Below the pieces are notes generated by a model, which was given only the letters and a program-made list of their open reading frames with translations, did no database searches and was not told the origin of the DNA. From Enterococcus faecalis 13-SD-W-01 (lineage in GTDB: Bacteria > Bacillota > Bacilli > Lactobacillales > Enterococcaceae), in assembly GCA_000415185.1 (NCBI GenBank), contig KE351596.1:73279-119841 (forward strand): a DNA stretch of 46,563 nt, in the 5' to 3' direction. A program made the translations under genes and the position numbers. Below are positions 1 through 8,926 of this stretch, in pieces; the first letter of the stretch is position 1, and each line of letters starts with the position of its first letter.

Positions 1-75
1 ATACGTAGTGAAAAATAAGCTAAGTAATGTAAATATAAATAGGACTCTATATATTTTTTTCATCATAAAAGGAAA

Positions 76-97
76 GCCGCTAGAAAAATCTAGCGGC
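76..97 (-). terminator. Terminator of the lactococcin 972-like gene
   Basis: A 9-bp perfect stem (GCCGCTAGA / TCTAGCGGC) with a 4-nt loop is followed on the minus strand by TTTCCTTTT. It lies just past the stop codon of the gene at 106-513, so that gene ends its transcript here. Confidence 0.85.
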
Positions 98-105
98 AAA
101 GATCC

Positions 106-513
106 TTATATCCACCACCATCTTGATGTATTTCCGAAAAGTGCTCTAGGTACAGAAGAGAATGCTCTATGACCTGCTCTTGAAGTAACTGTACGAGAGT
201 ACGTTCCTGTCGCCTGCACGGCAACACCACGTGAACGCGGATGAAATTCTCCCCACACAGTACCAAGTCCAGGAATTCCTGTCACACCACCATAAAAAGT
301 GTCAAAAGACAATCTTGGCGCAATAGAGAACTCAGCTGGGACCACAGCTTGATCATCAAAGATAAAGACATTTTTTGTTGAATCAACTAACTCTGTTCCC
401 TCCGCGGGTGAAACAACGCTGGTAACTTCATTGGCACTGACTGCAGTTGGACTAATGAAGGATAAAGTCATACCTAAAGCGATTACTGCTTTTTTGAATT
501 TATTGTTTTTCAT
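106..513 (-). CDS. Secreted lactococcin 972-family bacteriocin-like protein
   Basis: This is a 135-residue pre-protein. The lysine-rich start MKNNKFKK and a hydrophobic core form a Sec signal peptide with likely cleavage after AVSA (residue 27). The mature part has no Cys. Its last ~60 residues carry a His/Arg/Ser-rich stretch, an SRAGHRAF segment and an aromatic end (RWWWI). These align by eye with lactococcin 972, which has a matching RAG segment and ends in YYNFW; that bacteriocin binds lipid II at the septum. The ~40 residues between signal and core are longer than in lactococcin 972 (91-residue precursor). GGAG at 521-524 is 7 nt from the ATG at 513 and 4 nt from the ATG at 516, so 513 is preferred. 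Such loci usually have a membrane immunity protein and an ABC transporter; none is visible, and the left flank is outside the window. It could also be a non-bacteriocin secreted relative. Confidence 0.62.
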   Translation of the reverse strand: MKNNKFKKAVIALGMTLSFISPTAVSANEVTSVVSPAEGTELVDSTKNVFIFDDQAVVPAEFSIAPRLSFDTFYGGVTGIPGLGTVWGEFHPRSRGVAVQATGTYSRTVTSRAGHRAFSSVPRALFGNTSRWWWI

Positions 514-1027
514 CATTTTTCTCCTTTGTTTGTCATAGAGTAACATTTCAACAAGTTGTTAGATTTAAACAGATGATTTAGTACACATCCCCCTCCCCTT
601 TACATTTGTTAAAACATAGTACACTTCCTACTTACAGATGGCTTTCAAGCCGCTATTCAGAAGTTATTTTCACTATAAATGAATAACAATATTATTAAAT
701 AAAAATTTCACAAAAAGTTGTTTTAAGCGCATAAAAAGTATGATTATTACACTTATTTTACAATCATAAAAAAACAAAATAAATGTAATAAATTCGTAAA
801 AAAAGAGATTGGATTTTCTTCAATTTCTCAAACTGTAGACAAAATACTTCTTCATAGTACTTTATCTTTTTCATATGTTAATGAAGACACATAAATTGGA
901 AGGTAACCTAATACTCTCAAAACAAGATATGAATAAGTGCACAAATACTTTTTTGTGCTTAAATACTTAGTTTCCCAAGATTATTTATTGATTTCTCTTT
1001 TATTCTTGAAATTATACATATTAAAAA

Positions 1028-1057
1028 GACAAACCTCATTTTTACACAAGGTTTGTC
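1028..1057 (-). terminator. Terminator of the acetyltransferase/esterase operon
   Basis: The inverted repeat GACAAACCT / AGGTTTGTC (9 bp, 12-nt loop) is followed on the minus strand by TTTTTAATA. It lies 56 bp past the stop of the gene at 1113-1679. Confidence 0.75.
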
Positions 1058-1066
1058 TACAATGTG

Positions 1067-1091
1067 AAACGCCTTTTTCCAAAAGGCGTTT
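1067..1091 (+). terminator. Rho-independent terminator, plus strand
   Basis: An 11-bp stem (AAACGCCTTTT / AAAAGGCGTTT) with a TCC loop runs into TTTTTT on the plus strand. No plus-strand gene precedes it, so it either blocks plus-strand read-through towards the acetyltransferase or ends an unrecognised small transcript from 550-1060. Confidence 0.8.
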
Positions 1092-1112
1092 TTTCTTGTT
1101 GCTATTTCTTGT

Positions 1113-1679
1113 TCAGCTGCGCTCGGTCAATATTTTTTTTGCTTTCTCATAGTCTGGATTCACTGATCCATCCATATTTTCCGCAATAAAATCAAAGCCG
1201 AATGTTTGATATAATTTGACTGCTGGATAACTCCATGTTTGAGTATGGAGATAGATTGGGCTGTTTTCTGATAAATCAGGAAACAGCGTCAGAACTTTGG
1301 CAATCAGCGCTTTGGCGATCCCTTTTCCTTGATAGCCTGGTTTCACAGCCAGCCAATGGAAAACAGGATAGCTTTCTCCTTGGCGGTCTTTTCGCCAAGC
1401 ACTGCAGGTGGCGATCCGTTCCCCTTTTTCTGTTACGACAAAAAGCATTCTTTCTGCCAATTCATCTGGATACGGTGCAAAAGTTTTTTGGAAATAAGTC
1501 AACGCTTCTTCCCTATTCTCAAATTCCCCTACAGAAGTCTCAATTGCTGCCCAATCTGCTTCTGCTCCTGGCGTATAGAATTCAAAACGGAATCCTTCTG
1601 CTAATGGTATCTCAGGCACTGGATCATTCAGTGGGCGCGTCATCCAAAATTCAGCATATGGCAATGATTTATCAAGCAT
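1113..1679 (-). CDS. GNAT-family N-acetyltransferase
   Basis: This 188-residue protein has the GNAT acetyl-CoA fold. The signature is HWLAVKPGYQGKGIAKALI (residues ~126-144), with the Q/R-x-x-G-x-G/A pyrophosphate-binding loop, followed by a C-terminal IYLHTQTWSYPAVKLYQTFGF segment (the usual 'N-x-x-A-x-x-x-Y' helix). The substrate cannot be inferred; small-molecule amines or peptides are typical. Its start codon overlaps the 3' end of the upstream esterase gene by 8 nt, so the two are translationally coupled in one operon ending at the 1028-1057 hairpin. Confidence 0.88.
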   Translation of the reverse strand: MLDKSLPYAEFWMTRPLNDPVPEIPLAEGFRFEFYTPGAEADWAAIETSVGEFENREEALTYFQKTFAPYPDELAERMLFVVTEKGERIATCSAWRKDRQGESYPVFHWLAVKPGYQGKGIAKALIAKVLTLFPDLSENSPIYLHTQTWSYPAVKLYQTFGFDFIAENMDGSVNPDYEKAKKILTERS

Positions 1680-2553
1680 CTTCTCTCCTCTTTTCTCTCT
1701 TTAATTCAGCAATCAGCTGTGCATTGACTTCCTGTGCTTCCGGAAGCATTTGATAAAGCATAAAAACATGCGGCAACTCTTTCTTTTCGATGTATATGAT
1801 GTTCGGATTCATTTCAGCCATCTTTTTTGTATCAGGATTGGTAATATCTCTTGTCCCAGATAAAACAATAATATCAAACATTGAAAAATCACCATACATT
1901 GGACTGATCAACGGGTCTGTCAGTGATTTATCTGGCGCGTACATTTGTCTAATCTCAGGAAGAGCGATGGGTGAAACAATGGTATCTCGCTTGGCAGTTT
2001 CCTTGATTTCCGGGTTACTCATCGAAAAATCGACCAGCGGCGACAAAGCAACGGCCGTTTTGATCCTTTTTTCTTTATTATAAGAAGATTGGATATAACT
2101 CAATGCGATATTCCCGCCCGCAGAGTCGCCCATCAAAGTAATTGACTCATAGTTGTCAAGCATCGGTTCTAACAGCTCTTGGATGTACAGCATCAGCTCT
2201 TCTACCATAGCAGCAGGAACTAACGGATAATTGAGTACAAAAAAATCTTTTTGGACAGAAGCAGAAAGAAAATCAAGGTATTCCCAATGCAAGCTGGAAA
2301 TCGGTAAAACAAATCCTCCGCCAGCAAGATACACAATCAATTCTTTTCTTTTTTGTGAAAACAAATAAGACTTGATTCCTTGCTTTTCAATAACTTCTTT
2401 TTTGTATCCTTTAAATTGCTTTTCTAAAGGTGCTGCAATTTTTTTCTGCTTCTTTTCGATGGCATCTAAAAACCGCTGTCCCTTTAATGTAAAGATCTTT
2501 TTTACATTTAATAACTTTGTTGCGCCTATGATCAATTGTAATTGAACACTCAT
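1672..2553 (-). CDS. Alpha/beta-hydrolase, hormone-sensitive-lipase-like esterase
   Basis: This is a 293-residue cytoplasmic hydrolase. A GGG oxyanion-hole motif lies in VYLAGGGFVLP. The nucleophile elbow is GDSAGGN. The catalytic Asp is in SGTRD and the catalytic His is in LPHVFMLYQMLP. This order and the GDSAGG motif are those of the HSL/acetyl-esterase family (Abhydrolase_3). The substrate is probably a short acyl ester; I cannot say which. The start at 2553 is chosen because GAGGAG lies 6 nt upstream; an in-frame TTG at 2571 has no ribosome binding site. The downstream acetyltransferase overlaps its end. Confidence 0.85.
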   Translation of the reverse strand: MSVQLQLIIGATKLLNVKKIFTLKGQRFLDAIEKKQKKIAAPLEKQFKGYKKEVIEKQGIKSYLFSQKRKELIVYLAGGGFVLPISSLHWEYLDFLSASVQKDFFVLNYPLVPAAMVEELMLYIQELLEPMLDNYESITLMGDSAGGNIALSYIQSSYNKEKRIKTAVALSPLVDFSMSNPEIKETAKRDTIVSPIALPEIRQMYAPDKSLTDPLISPMYGDFSMFDIIVLSGTRDITNPDTKKMAEMNPNIIYIEKKELPHVFMLYQMLPEAQEVNAQLIAELKREKRREDA

Positions 2554-2601
2554 TTTATTCTCCTCGGGCAAATCACTTTTTGCTATTTTACCACAGAAAC
2601 A

Positions 2602-2639
2602 AAAAAAGCGGCGGGACCTTTCGTCCGCGCCGCTTTTTT
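2602..2639 (-). terminator. Terminator of the oppBCDF operon
   Basis: AAAAAAGCGGCG pairs with CGCCGCTTTTTT around an inner GGAC/GTCC stem. On the minus strand the stem is followed by TTTTTTTGTTTC. It lies 8 bp past the oppF stop. Because the stem ends in A/T runs on both sides it can work in both directions. Confidence 0.9.
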
Positions 2640-2646
2640 GTTCGTT

Positions 2647-3597
2647 TTAATTTACTGCTAATACTGCTTCTTTTTTACGTTGCAGTTTTTTCGCATAATA
2701 GGGGATTTCTTCTTCTGTTGCATAAACAAAATGTTCTGGTGCGATTTCTCTCAATGCACGATTTTTGCCATCTGCTGGTTCTGGCTGATACTTGATACGG
2801 CGGCGTTGACGCTCGTGATCTGGATCAGGTAACGGAATAGCTGACAACAAGCTTTCTGTATATGGATGGACACCAAAATTATAGATTTCTTCACTTGTAC
2901 CCATTTCCAACAGCAAGCCATTGTGCATCACACCAATACGGTCACTGATATGTTTGACCATCGACAAATCATGTGCGATGAACAAATAAGTCAAGTTTTG
3001 TTTTTCCTGCAAATCTTGCAGCAAGTTGACTACCTGTGCTTGGATCGAAACGTCCAAAGCAGAGATTGGTTCGTCACAAATGATAAAACGCGGCTGAACA
3101 GCTAATGCTCGGGCAATCCCGATCCGTTGTCGCTGCCCACCAGAAAACTCATGGGGATAACGTGTACCATGACTAGGATTCAAGCCAACTGTTTTTAAAA
3201 GATCATCGACCATTTTGTTTCTTTCATCTGCAGAAGAGGCCAGATTATTGACATCGATTCCTTCTGCGATAATGTCGCGAACTTTCATCCGCGGGTTCAA
3301 AGAAGCATATGGATCTTGGAAAATCATTTGGACTTCGCGGCGAAATGCAGCAAGGTCTTTTTTACTTTTGATTTTTGTTACGTCTTGACCATCAAAAAGG
3401 ATTTCTCCGCCTGTTGGTTCATTTAGACGAATGATTGTACGTCCTGTTGTAGACTTTCCGCTTCCGGATTCGCCAACCAAACCAAACGTTTCGCCTTCAT
3501 AGATATGGAAACTAATGTCATTTACAGCGTGGACTTCATTTTTCTTGCCAACGTTGAAATATTGTTTCAGACCTGTTACTTCTAATAATTTTTTCAT
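2647..3597 (-). CDS. oppF: Oligopeptide ABC transporter ATP-binding protein OppF
   Basis: This 316-residue ATPase is one of two NBDs of the Opp oligopeptide importer. Walker A is GESGSGKST (~43-51), the ABC signature is FSGGQRQR, and Walker B is [12 protein letters not shown] followed by an H-loop AHDLSM. The C-terminal oligopeptide/dipeptide extension ([16 protein letters not shown], then EIAPEHFV) is typical of OppF/DppF. It is the last gene of oppBCDF, 2 nt after oppD, and a terminator follows. The ATPase pairs with OppD to drive peptide import for nitrogen supply. Confidence 0.96.
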   Translation of the reverse strand: MKKLLEVTGLKQYFNVGKKNEVHAVNDISFHIYEGETFGLVGESGSGKSTTGRTIIRLNEPTGGEILFDGQDVTKIKSKKDLAAFRREVQMIFQDPYASLNPRMKVRDIIAEGIDVNNLASSADERNKMVDDLLKTVGLNPSHGTRYPHEFSGGQRQRIGIARALAVQPRFIICDEPISALDVSIQAQVVNLLQDLQEKQNLTYLFIAHDLSMVKHISDRIGVMHNGLLLEMGTSEEIYNFGVHPYTESLLSAIPLPDPDHERQRRRIKYQPEPADGKNRALREIAPEHFVYATEEEIPYYAKKLQRKKEAVLAVN

Positions 3598-3599
3598 GG

Positions 3600-4655
3600 C
3601 TAGCCCTCCTTCGCTGCGTGCATTTTTTGTTTTTCTTTAAAAATCGCCCAGCGTCGTTGGATCTCTTCTGGCGGTGTCACAGCTGGTGCTTGAGGTGCTA
3701 ACAACCAAGTAGCTGCTTTATGTGTTTCGGATAATTCGAAAAATGGCGGTTCTTGTTCTGCATCGATTTTCAATGCATATTCGTTCCGCGGATAGAAAGC
3801 ATCTCCTTTTGGCGGGTTCAACAAGTCTGGCGGCGAACCAGGAATCGCGTACAAGCGGCTTCCTGTGCTTTCCAGTGTCGGCATCGAGCCAAGCAAGCCC
3901 CATGTATAAGGATGTTGCGGATTGTAGAAAATCTCTTCAGATGTTCCTACTTCGATGATTTTGCCGCCATACATGACAGCAACTCTGTCAGCTACGTTAG
4001 CCACCACCCCTAAGTCATGGGTGATAAAAATGATCGATGTATTGATTTTTTCTTGGATTTCTTTTAAAAGCTCTAAAATCTGTGCTTGGATCGTTACATC
4101 AAGTGCTGTTGTCGGTTCATCGGCAATCAGGATCTCTGGATAGCAGATCAACGCGATCGCAATAACGATCCGCTGACGCTGCCCGCCAGAAAATTGATGC
4201 GGATAACTGCTCAATCTTTTTTCTGCTTCAGGAATCCCGACCAGTTTCAAAAGTTCTAATGCAGCTTTCAATCCTTCTTTTTTCGAAACTTTGTTGTGTT
4301 TTCTTAAAGACTCCGCTACTTGTTTACCGATTGTCATGGTCGGGTCAAGAGAAGTCATTGGATCTTGGAAGATCATCGCGATTTCTTTTCCGCGGATTTT
4401 CTGCATTTCTTTTTCTGTTTTATTGATAAGATTCTGTCCTTTAAACAAAATCTCGCCATTGTCGATTGATGCATTGCTGGAAAGAAGTCTCATGATACTG
4501 CGCGTCGTCACAGATTTTCCGCTTCCGGACTCTCCGACGATAGCTAGCGTTTCTCCTTTGTTCAAATGGAAATCTACGCCGCGGATCGCTCTTACTTTTC
4601 CGGCATACGTATCAAAAGAGATCTCTAAGTTCTTTACTTCTAAAACTTTTGTCAT
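3600..4655 (-). CDS. oppD: Oligopeptide ABC transporter ATP-binding protein OppD
   Basis: This 351-residue ATPase has Walker [10 protein letters not shown], signature FSGGQRQR, Walker B ILIADEPTTALD and H-loop THDLGV. The C-terminal oligopeptide-transporter extension contains the usual HPYTWGLLGSMP and AIPGSPPDLLNPPKGDAF blocks. It is the partner NBD of OppF. I chose the ATG at 4655 (MTKVLEVKNL, with GAGTGAGG just upstream); an in-frame GTG at 4664 that overlaps the oppC stop is an alternative. Confidence 0.95.
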   Translation of the reverse strand: MTKVLEVKNLEISFDTYAGKVRAIRGVDFHLNKGETLAIVGESGSGKSVTTRSIMRLLSSNASIDNGEILFKGQNLINKTEKEMQKIRGKEIAMIFQDPMTSLDPTMTIGKQVAESLRKHNKVSKKEGLKAALELLKLVGIPEAEKRLSSYPHQFSGGQRQRIVIAIALICYPEILIADEPTTALDVTIQAQILELLKEIQEKINTSIIFITHDLGVVANVADRVAVMYGGKIIEVGTSEEIFYNPQHPYTWGLLGSMPTLESTGSRLYAIPGSPPDLLNPPKGDAFYPRNEYALKIDAEQEPPFFELSETHKAATWLLAPQAPAVTPPEEIQRRWAIFKEKQKMHAAKEG

Positions 4656-4660
4656 ATTCC

Positions 4661-5704
4661 TCACTCTTTCATTTTAGGGTCAAAGGCATCGCGCAAGCCA
4701 TCTGCCAATAGATTGAAACCAATCATGATCACTGACAATGTTGCTGCAGGAATCCATAACAAGTATGGCAAGTACAAGAATGTTTTGTAACCGTCACTCA
4801 GCATCGTACCTAGAGAAGCAGATGGCGGTGTTAATCCCAAACCGATGAAGCTCAAGAATGCTTCAAAGAATATCGCTGATGGGATACTAAACATCATTTG
4901 GATAATGATGACACTAGAGATATTCGGCAAAATGTGTTTAAAAGCGATCTTTAATTTTGATTCACCTAAAGTCATACCAGCTAAAACATATTCCTGGTCT
5001 TTTAATTTCAATGTCTGGGCCCTGACGATACGCGCCATTGGGATCCAGTTCGTAATAGCCATCGCAGCGACGATCGAGAAAATACCTGGTTCAAAAACAA
5101 CCAGCATCAAGATCATTACTACCAAGTTTGGGATACCAGATAAAATCTCTAAGAAACGCTGCATAACGTTATCGACACGTCCGCCTAACAAACCGGAGAT
5201 CAAGCCGTAAGCAACACCGATTGTCACATCCAGCAACGCGGCAATAAATGCAATCAATAATGAGATTCTTGTTCCCATGAACAAACGGCTCAATACATCA
5301 CGTCCTAAACCATCTGTTCCTAAGAAATAATTGACATCCGCAGGTACATTTGCCTGTGCATATTTGTCGACTAATTCGCCGCCGACCATCGCTTTTCCGT
5401 TCAAACCGTCAATATTTAATCCAGGGATTCTTGGCGGCAGATTGCTGTAATCGATGTTTTGGGTTGTTGGATCATGTGGTGAAACAAAAATCGTGATGAT
5501 TGATGTAAAGATAATGATTCCTAACAATACCATCGATGCAACCGCAGCTTTGTTCTTTTTCAGTCTGCGCCATGAATCTTGGATGAAATTCAATGAAGGA
5601 GCAGTAATCTGTTCACGTTCTGCTTCGGTATTTTTTTGCAGCGGCAAGAATTCATCTGCTGGGATGTCTTTCACTGTATTATAACGTTTTGGTATGATTT
5701 CCAT
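4661..5704 (-). CDS. oppC: Oligopeptide ABC transporter permease OppC
   Basis: This 347-residue inner-membrane permease has a cytoplasmic N-terminus of ~55 residues, then about six membrane segments. The EAA loop (EYVLAGMTLGESKLKIAFKH) contacts the ATPases. The long loop between the first two membrane segments, with FLGTDGLGRDVLSR, is diagnostic of the OppC/DppC family. Its ATG overlaps the oppB stop codon (TAATG), so the two permeases are translationally coupled. Confidence 0.96.
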   Translation of the reverse strand: MEIIPKRYNTVKDIPADEFLPLQKNTEAEREQITAPSLNFIQDSWRRLKKNKAAVASMVLLGIIIFTSIITIFVSPHDPTTQNIDYSNLPPRIPGLNIDGLNGKAMVGGELVDKYAQANVPADVNYFLGTDGLGRDVLSRLFMGTRISLLIAFIAALLDVTIGVAYGLISGLLGGRVDNVMQRFLEILSGIPNLVVMILMLVVFEPGIFSIVAAMAITNWIPMARIVRAQTLKLKDQEYVLAGMTLGESKLKIAFKHILPNISSVIIIQMMFSIPSAIFFEAFLSFIGLGLTPPSASLGTMLSDGYKTFLYLPYLLWIPAATLSVIMIGFNLLADGLRDAFDPKMKE

Positions 5705-6645
5705 TAGCTTCGGCTCCCTTCAGAAACACGGATTCTTGGGTCAACTAATCCATACAGCAAGTCAACGATCAAAATCACGAAAATCAACATGAATGAATAC
5801 AAGATCGTTACAGCCATGATTGTTGGATAGTCATTGGTCGTAATTGATTTAACGAATTGTTCGCCGATACCCGGAATCGCAAAAATATTTTCAACAACTA
5901 ATGAACCTGTCATCAAAGCAACAGCTAAAGGTCCTAATAATGTCATCAATGGGATCAAACTGTTTCGAAGACCATGCTTAAATGTGATCTCCCAGCGGCT
6001 CAACCCTTTTGCTCGTGCTAACTCGACATAATCACTATGCAAGACTTCTACCATCTCTGTCCGTATAAAACGGGCTGAATCGGCTAAAGGCGACATCGCC
6101 AATGCAATCGTCGGTAAAATCGTAAAGGCAAATCCTTCCCATTTAGCAATTGGCAAAAGACCTAACTTGATAGCAAAAACGTATTGAAGCAAGACCGCAA
6201 ATACAAAGTTTGGAATTGAACGGCCAAGGATTGCTACTAATGTTGAAGCCGTATCTGCCCAAGTGTTTTGTTTCATTGCAGAAATCGAACCTAAAATAAC
6301 ACCCATGAAGGTACCAAATAAAATGGCCTGCAATCCCAGCTGCAGAGAAGGTCCGATTCTTCCAGCTAGCAGATTTGCAACAGGCTGATTCTTGAATTGG
6401 AAGGAGATCCCAAAGTCGCCCTGTACTAGATTTGAAAGATAGATACCGTATTGTACGATGACTGGTTTATCTAACCCTACTTGCTTGTTCAACATTTCAA
6501 TTGTTTCAGGACTTAACCGTTCTTGGTTGGTATAAGGTGTACCTGGTAAAAATTGCATTAAGAAAAAAGTGATCGTGGCAATCAGCCATAATGTGATCAA
6601 CATGAAAAAGACGCGTTTAAAAAAATATTTCAGATAACTGTTCAC
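5704..6645 (-). CDS. oppB: Oligopeptide ABC transporter permease OppB
   Basis: This 313-residue permease has an N-terminal membrane anchor with the OppB/DppB signature FLMQFLPGTPYTNQERL, five further membrane segments, and the EAA loop DYVELARAKGLSRWEITFKH. Together with OppC it forms the channel. Translation starts at GTG (6643-6645), preceded by AGGAGG with good spacing. It is the first gene of oppBCDF. The intervening opposite-strand gene and the oppA terminator mean it needs its own promoter, probably in 6650-6730. Confidence 0.96.
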   Translation of the reverse strand: MNSYLKYFFKRVFFMLITLWLIATITFFLMQFLPGTPYTNQERLSPETIEMLNKQVGLDKPVIVQYGIYLSNLVQGDFGISFQFKNQPVANLLAGRIGPSLQLGLQAILFGTFMGVILGSISAMKQNTWADTASTLVAILGRSIPNFVFAVLLQYVFAIKLGLLPIAKWEGFAFTILPTIALAMSPLADSARFIRTEMVEVLHSDYVELARAKGLSRWEITFKHGLRNSLIPLMTLLGPLAVALMTGSLVVENIFAIPGIGEQFVKSITTNDYPTIMAVTILYSFMLIFVILIVDLLYGLVDPRIRVSEGSRS

Positions 6646-6664
6646 TGGTGTTTCCTCCTAGCTT

Positions 6665-6693
6665 TTGACTTCTGGCGAATGTTTCGCTACATT
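6665..6693 (+). promoter_or_regulatory. Promoter of the DUF3899 gene
   Basis: TTGACT (6665-6670) and TACATT (6688-6693) are separated by 17 bp. The spacer holds a small palindrome GCGAA-TGT-TTCGC that could bind a regulator. The region is shared with the divergent oppB gene. Confidence 0.55.
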
Positions 6694-6728
6694 ATTAACT
6701 AATAAGAAAAAGGAGCGTAAATACAAAA

Positions 6729-7064
6729 ATGAAGAAAAAATATATTCCCTATCTGGTCAGTTTGGTTTTGGTCCTGATCGTGGTTTTAAAAAACAACTTT
6801 TCTGGAACACTTACCCTGACAAATCTTTCCAATGATCTCTTTTTACTGGCATTGCCGTTTTTGATCATTGGCGGTTTTTTATGGGTTTTTTCCTCTGGTT
6901 TCTTTGATCATTTTCAACGATCGGTTTTCCTTGCTCGTACAAGAAACCGGAAGAAAAAACCGGATTTCATGCCCTTATCTTCTGTTGGTTACGGCATATA
7001 TTCTTTTTGGCTGATCATCGCAGGTGTTTTGCTGGTGATTGCTGTACTGCTGCTTATCTTTTAA
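6729..7064 (+). CDS. DUF3899-family small membrane protein
   Basis: This 111-residue protein has three hydrophobic segments: residues ~7-22, ~37-58 and ~90-110. Between the second and third there is a basic cytosolic loop (FLARTRNRKKKPD). Length and layout fit the uncharacterised DUF3899 family of Firmicutes. It lies on the opposite strand between oppA and oppB. Its ribosome binding site is odd: GGAG (6712-6715) is 13 nt from the ATG, much longer than usual, so translation may be weak. Function unknown. Confidence 0.75.
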   Translation: MKKKYIPYLVSLVLVLIVVLKNNFSGTLTLTNLSNDLFLLALPFLIIGGFLWVFSSGFFDHFQRSVFLARTRNRKKKPDFMPLSSVGYGIYSFWLIIAGVLLVIAVLLLIF

Positions 7065-7103
7065 AGCAAGACAAGAAAAACATTTTGGCTTTTATAATAA
7101 AAA

Positions 7104-7154
7104 AAGCCGGAATTTCTCAAAAATCAGTGAAACAATTTTCGGAAATTCCGGCTT
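7104..7154 (-). terminator. Terminator of oppA
   Basis: A 12-bp perfect stem (AAGCCGGAATTT / AAATTCCGGCTT) is followed on the minus strand by a T run. It lies 85 bp past the oppA stop and before the DUF3899 gene. It separates oppA from oppBCDF, which fits high, independent expression of the binding protein. Confidence 0.88.
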
Positions 7155-7238
7155 ATCGCTCAATAATTTGTCAAAACTTATTCGAAAGTTGTCTCTTTAC
7201 CTTAACTTCATTTCTCTTTCAAACTTCAACTTCTGCGA

Positions 7239-8906
7239 TTATTCTTCGATATATGTCCATTTGTAATCCCATGATGCGCCGGCTGCGTGGTGTACGATGC
7301 CTTTGACATTTGGATTTACTAAATGTCCTTCTGCTTTTTGGTAGATTGGGATAACGCCCATGTCGTCTGCAATGATTTTATTTGCTTCTTGCAAATCTTT
7401 CCAACGTGCATCTGGATCGCCAGCATTTGTTGTTGCTGCTGATTTCACTGCTGCATCATATTCGTCATTGCTCCATTGTCCACGGTTGTAAGAATTCCCA
7501 GTTACAAACAAGTCTGTGAAGCTGCTTGGATCTGCGTAGTCAGCTGACCATCCGCCAAGTACGGCATCAAAATCACCTGATGATGAACGATCTAAACGAA
7601 CAGAGAATGGAACTGGTGTTGGTTTAACTGTCACACCTGGCAAGTTTTCTTGAATAACATTTTGGATGTATTCAATAACTTTCTTAGAAGAATCTGTATC
7701 AGATGCCATCAATTCAAATTCTAATGAATCGATTCCCAATTCTTCTTTTGCTTTATCCCAGTATTCTCCGGCTTTCTTCTTATCGAAAGCAACTAGTTCG
7801 CCTGCTTCTTTAGCAAAGTCTTCATCTGATTCTGGGTTTGAAGACATATCAGCTGGTACTAAACTTGTTGAAACAACAGAACCATCACCTAATACTTGTT
7901 TCACGATTGATTCGCGGTTGATTGCGTAAGAGATTGCTTTTCTCAAGTTCACATTGTTGAATGGAGAATCTGCGTCACGCTGATTCAATTCAAGGTAACT
8001 TGTACTTGCTTCTTTAAATGAAGTGTATGCTGGATCATTTGCATTTTGTTGTGCTAATTCACCAGATAGGATAACATCATCTGCTTGGCCGTCTTTAAAC
8101 AAGTTCAATGCTGTTGAAGATTCTTTTACAACGCTGACTTTGATTTCTGACAGTTTCACAGAATCTTTGTCCCAGTAATTATCATTTTTCTTGTATGACC
8201 ATTCTGTATCTGTTCCTGGTCCGTCAAATCCTGCTAAAGTAAATGGTCCGTTATAAACGGCTTTGTCACTTGCTGATGCATAAGCGTCGCCATTTTCTTC
8301 TACCACTTTTTGATTTTGCGGGAAGAATGAAGGGAATGCTAATAAGTATTGGAAATATGGCGTTGGTTTTGCCAATTTGATTTCTAATTCATGTTCGCCA
8401 ACTGCTTTGATTCCTAGTTCAGATGGATCTTTTTTACCGGCTGTGATATCTGCTGCGTTTTCTACTGGTTCAAATAAGTACGCATATTCAGAAGCTGTAG
8501 CTGGTGTCACGGTTCTTTGCCATCCATAAACATAATCTGCTGCTGTTACAGGATCGCCGTTTGACCATTTAGCATCGTCTCTTAATTTGATTTTGTACGT
8601 TAAACCGTCATCGCTGACTTCAGCCATCTCAGTCGCTCCTGCTGGTTGAGGTTTGCTGTCTTCATCTAAACGGTAGATTCCTTCATAAACATTATTTAAT
8701 GCTGTAAAACTGATTGTGTCTGTTGCTACTGATAAATCGGCTGTCGGCATTTCTTGAGGTACGACGAGATTGAAAACCCCATTGCTGTCACCAGAAGAAC
8801 TGCTTCCTGATGAATTGCTATCTGAATCTGCACTGCCGCCGCCGTAACAGCCTGAAAGTACAAGTCCGCATACTGCGACAATACCAAACGTTAAACTCTT
8901 TTTCAT
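7239..8906 (-). CDS. oppA: Oligopeptide-binding lipoprotein OppA
   Basis: This 555-residue solute-binding protein of family SBP_bac_5 is anchored outside the cell as a lipoprotein. The signal peptide ends in the lipobox LSGC with lipidated Cys20, followed by a flexible Gly/Ser linker. Family motifs include DDGLTYKIKLRDDAKWSNGDPVTA (residues ~102-125) and the peptide-backbone binding region with GGWSADYADP. It binds peptides for OppBCDF. AAAGGGG sits upstream of the ATG. Promoter and a CodY-box-like site lie upstream. Confidence 0.96.
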   Translation of the reverse strand: MKKSLTFGIVAVCGLVLSGCYGGGSADSDSNSSGSSSSGDSNGVFNLVVPQEMPTADLSVATDTISFTALNNVYEGIYRLDEDSKPQPAGATEMAEVSDDGLTYKIKLRDDAKWSNGDPVTAADYVYGWQRTVTPATASEYAYLFEPVENAADITAGKKDPSELGIKAVGEHELEIKLAKPTPYFQYLLAFPSFFPQNQKVVEENGDAYASASDKAVYNGPFTLAGFDGPGTDTEWSYKKNDNYWDKDSVKLSEIKVSVVKESSTALNLFKDGQADDVILSGELAQQNANDPAYTSFKEASTSYLELNQRDADSPFNNVNLRKAISYAINRESIVKQVLGDGSVVSTSLVPADMSSNPESDEDFAKEAGELVAFDKKKAGEYWDKAKEELGIDSLEFELMASDTDSSKKVIEYIQNVIQENLPGVTVKPTPVPFSVRLDRSSSGDFDAVLGGWSADYADPSSFTDLFVTGNSYNRGQWSNDEYDAAVKSAATTNAGDPDARWKDLQEANKIIADDMGVIPIYQKAEGHLVNPNVKGIVHHAAGASWDYKWTYIEE

Positions 8907-8926
8907 TTTGTGTACCCCTTTTATTG

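Larger units (their letters stand above)
517..1112. other. Intergenic region, AT-rich, no supported gene
   Basis: About 590 bp separate the secreted peptide gene from the acetyltransferase. It is very AT-rich. I see two convergent terminators at its right end, a short hairpin (GCACAAA / TTTGTGC, about 939-958) and no ORF with a good ribosome binding site. The promoter of the 106-513 gene should lie in 520-700 but I cannot single out one set of boxes. A plus-strand terminator at 1067-1091 without an upstream plus-strand gene leaves room for a small RNA. Confidence 0.5.

Noticed and set aside
1-60. Left edge sequence
   Set aside because: No ORF or motif; too short to assign.
937-1152. Plus-strand 71-residue ORF
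   Set aside because: No ribosome binding site, runs through two terminator hairpins, composition of random AT-rich DNA.
1235-1753. Long plus-strand ORF opposite the acetyltransferase
   Set aside because: Shadow of the real minus-strand gene; no ribosome binding site or domain.
6671-6687. GCGAA-TGT-TTCGC palindrome as a definite operator
   Set aside because: Only 5-bp arms and no regulator nearby; kept as a note in the promoter entry.
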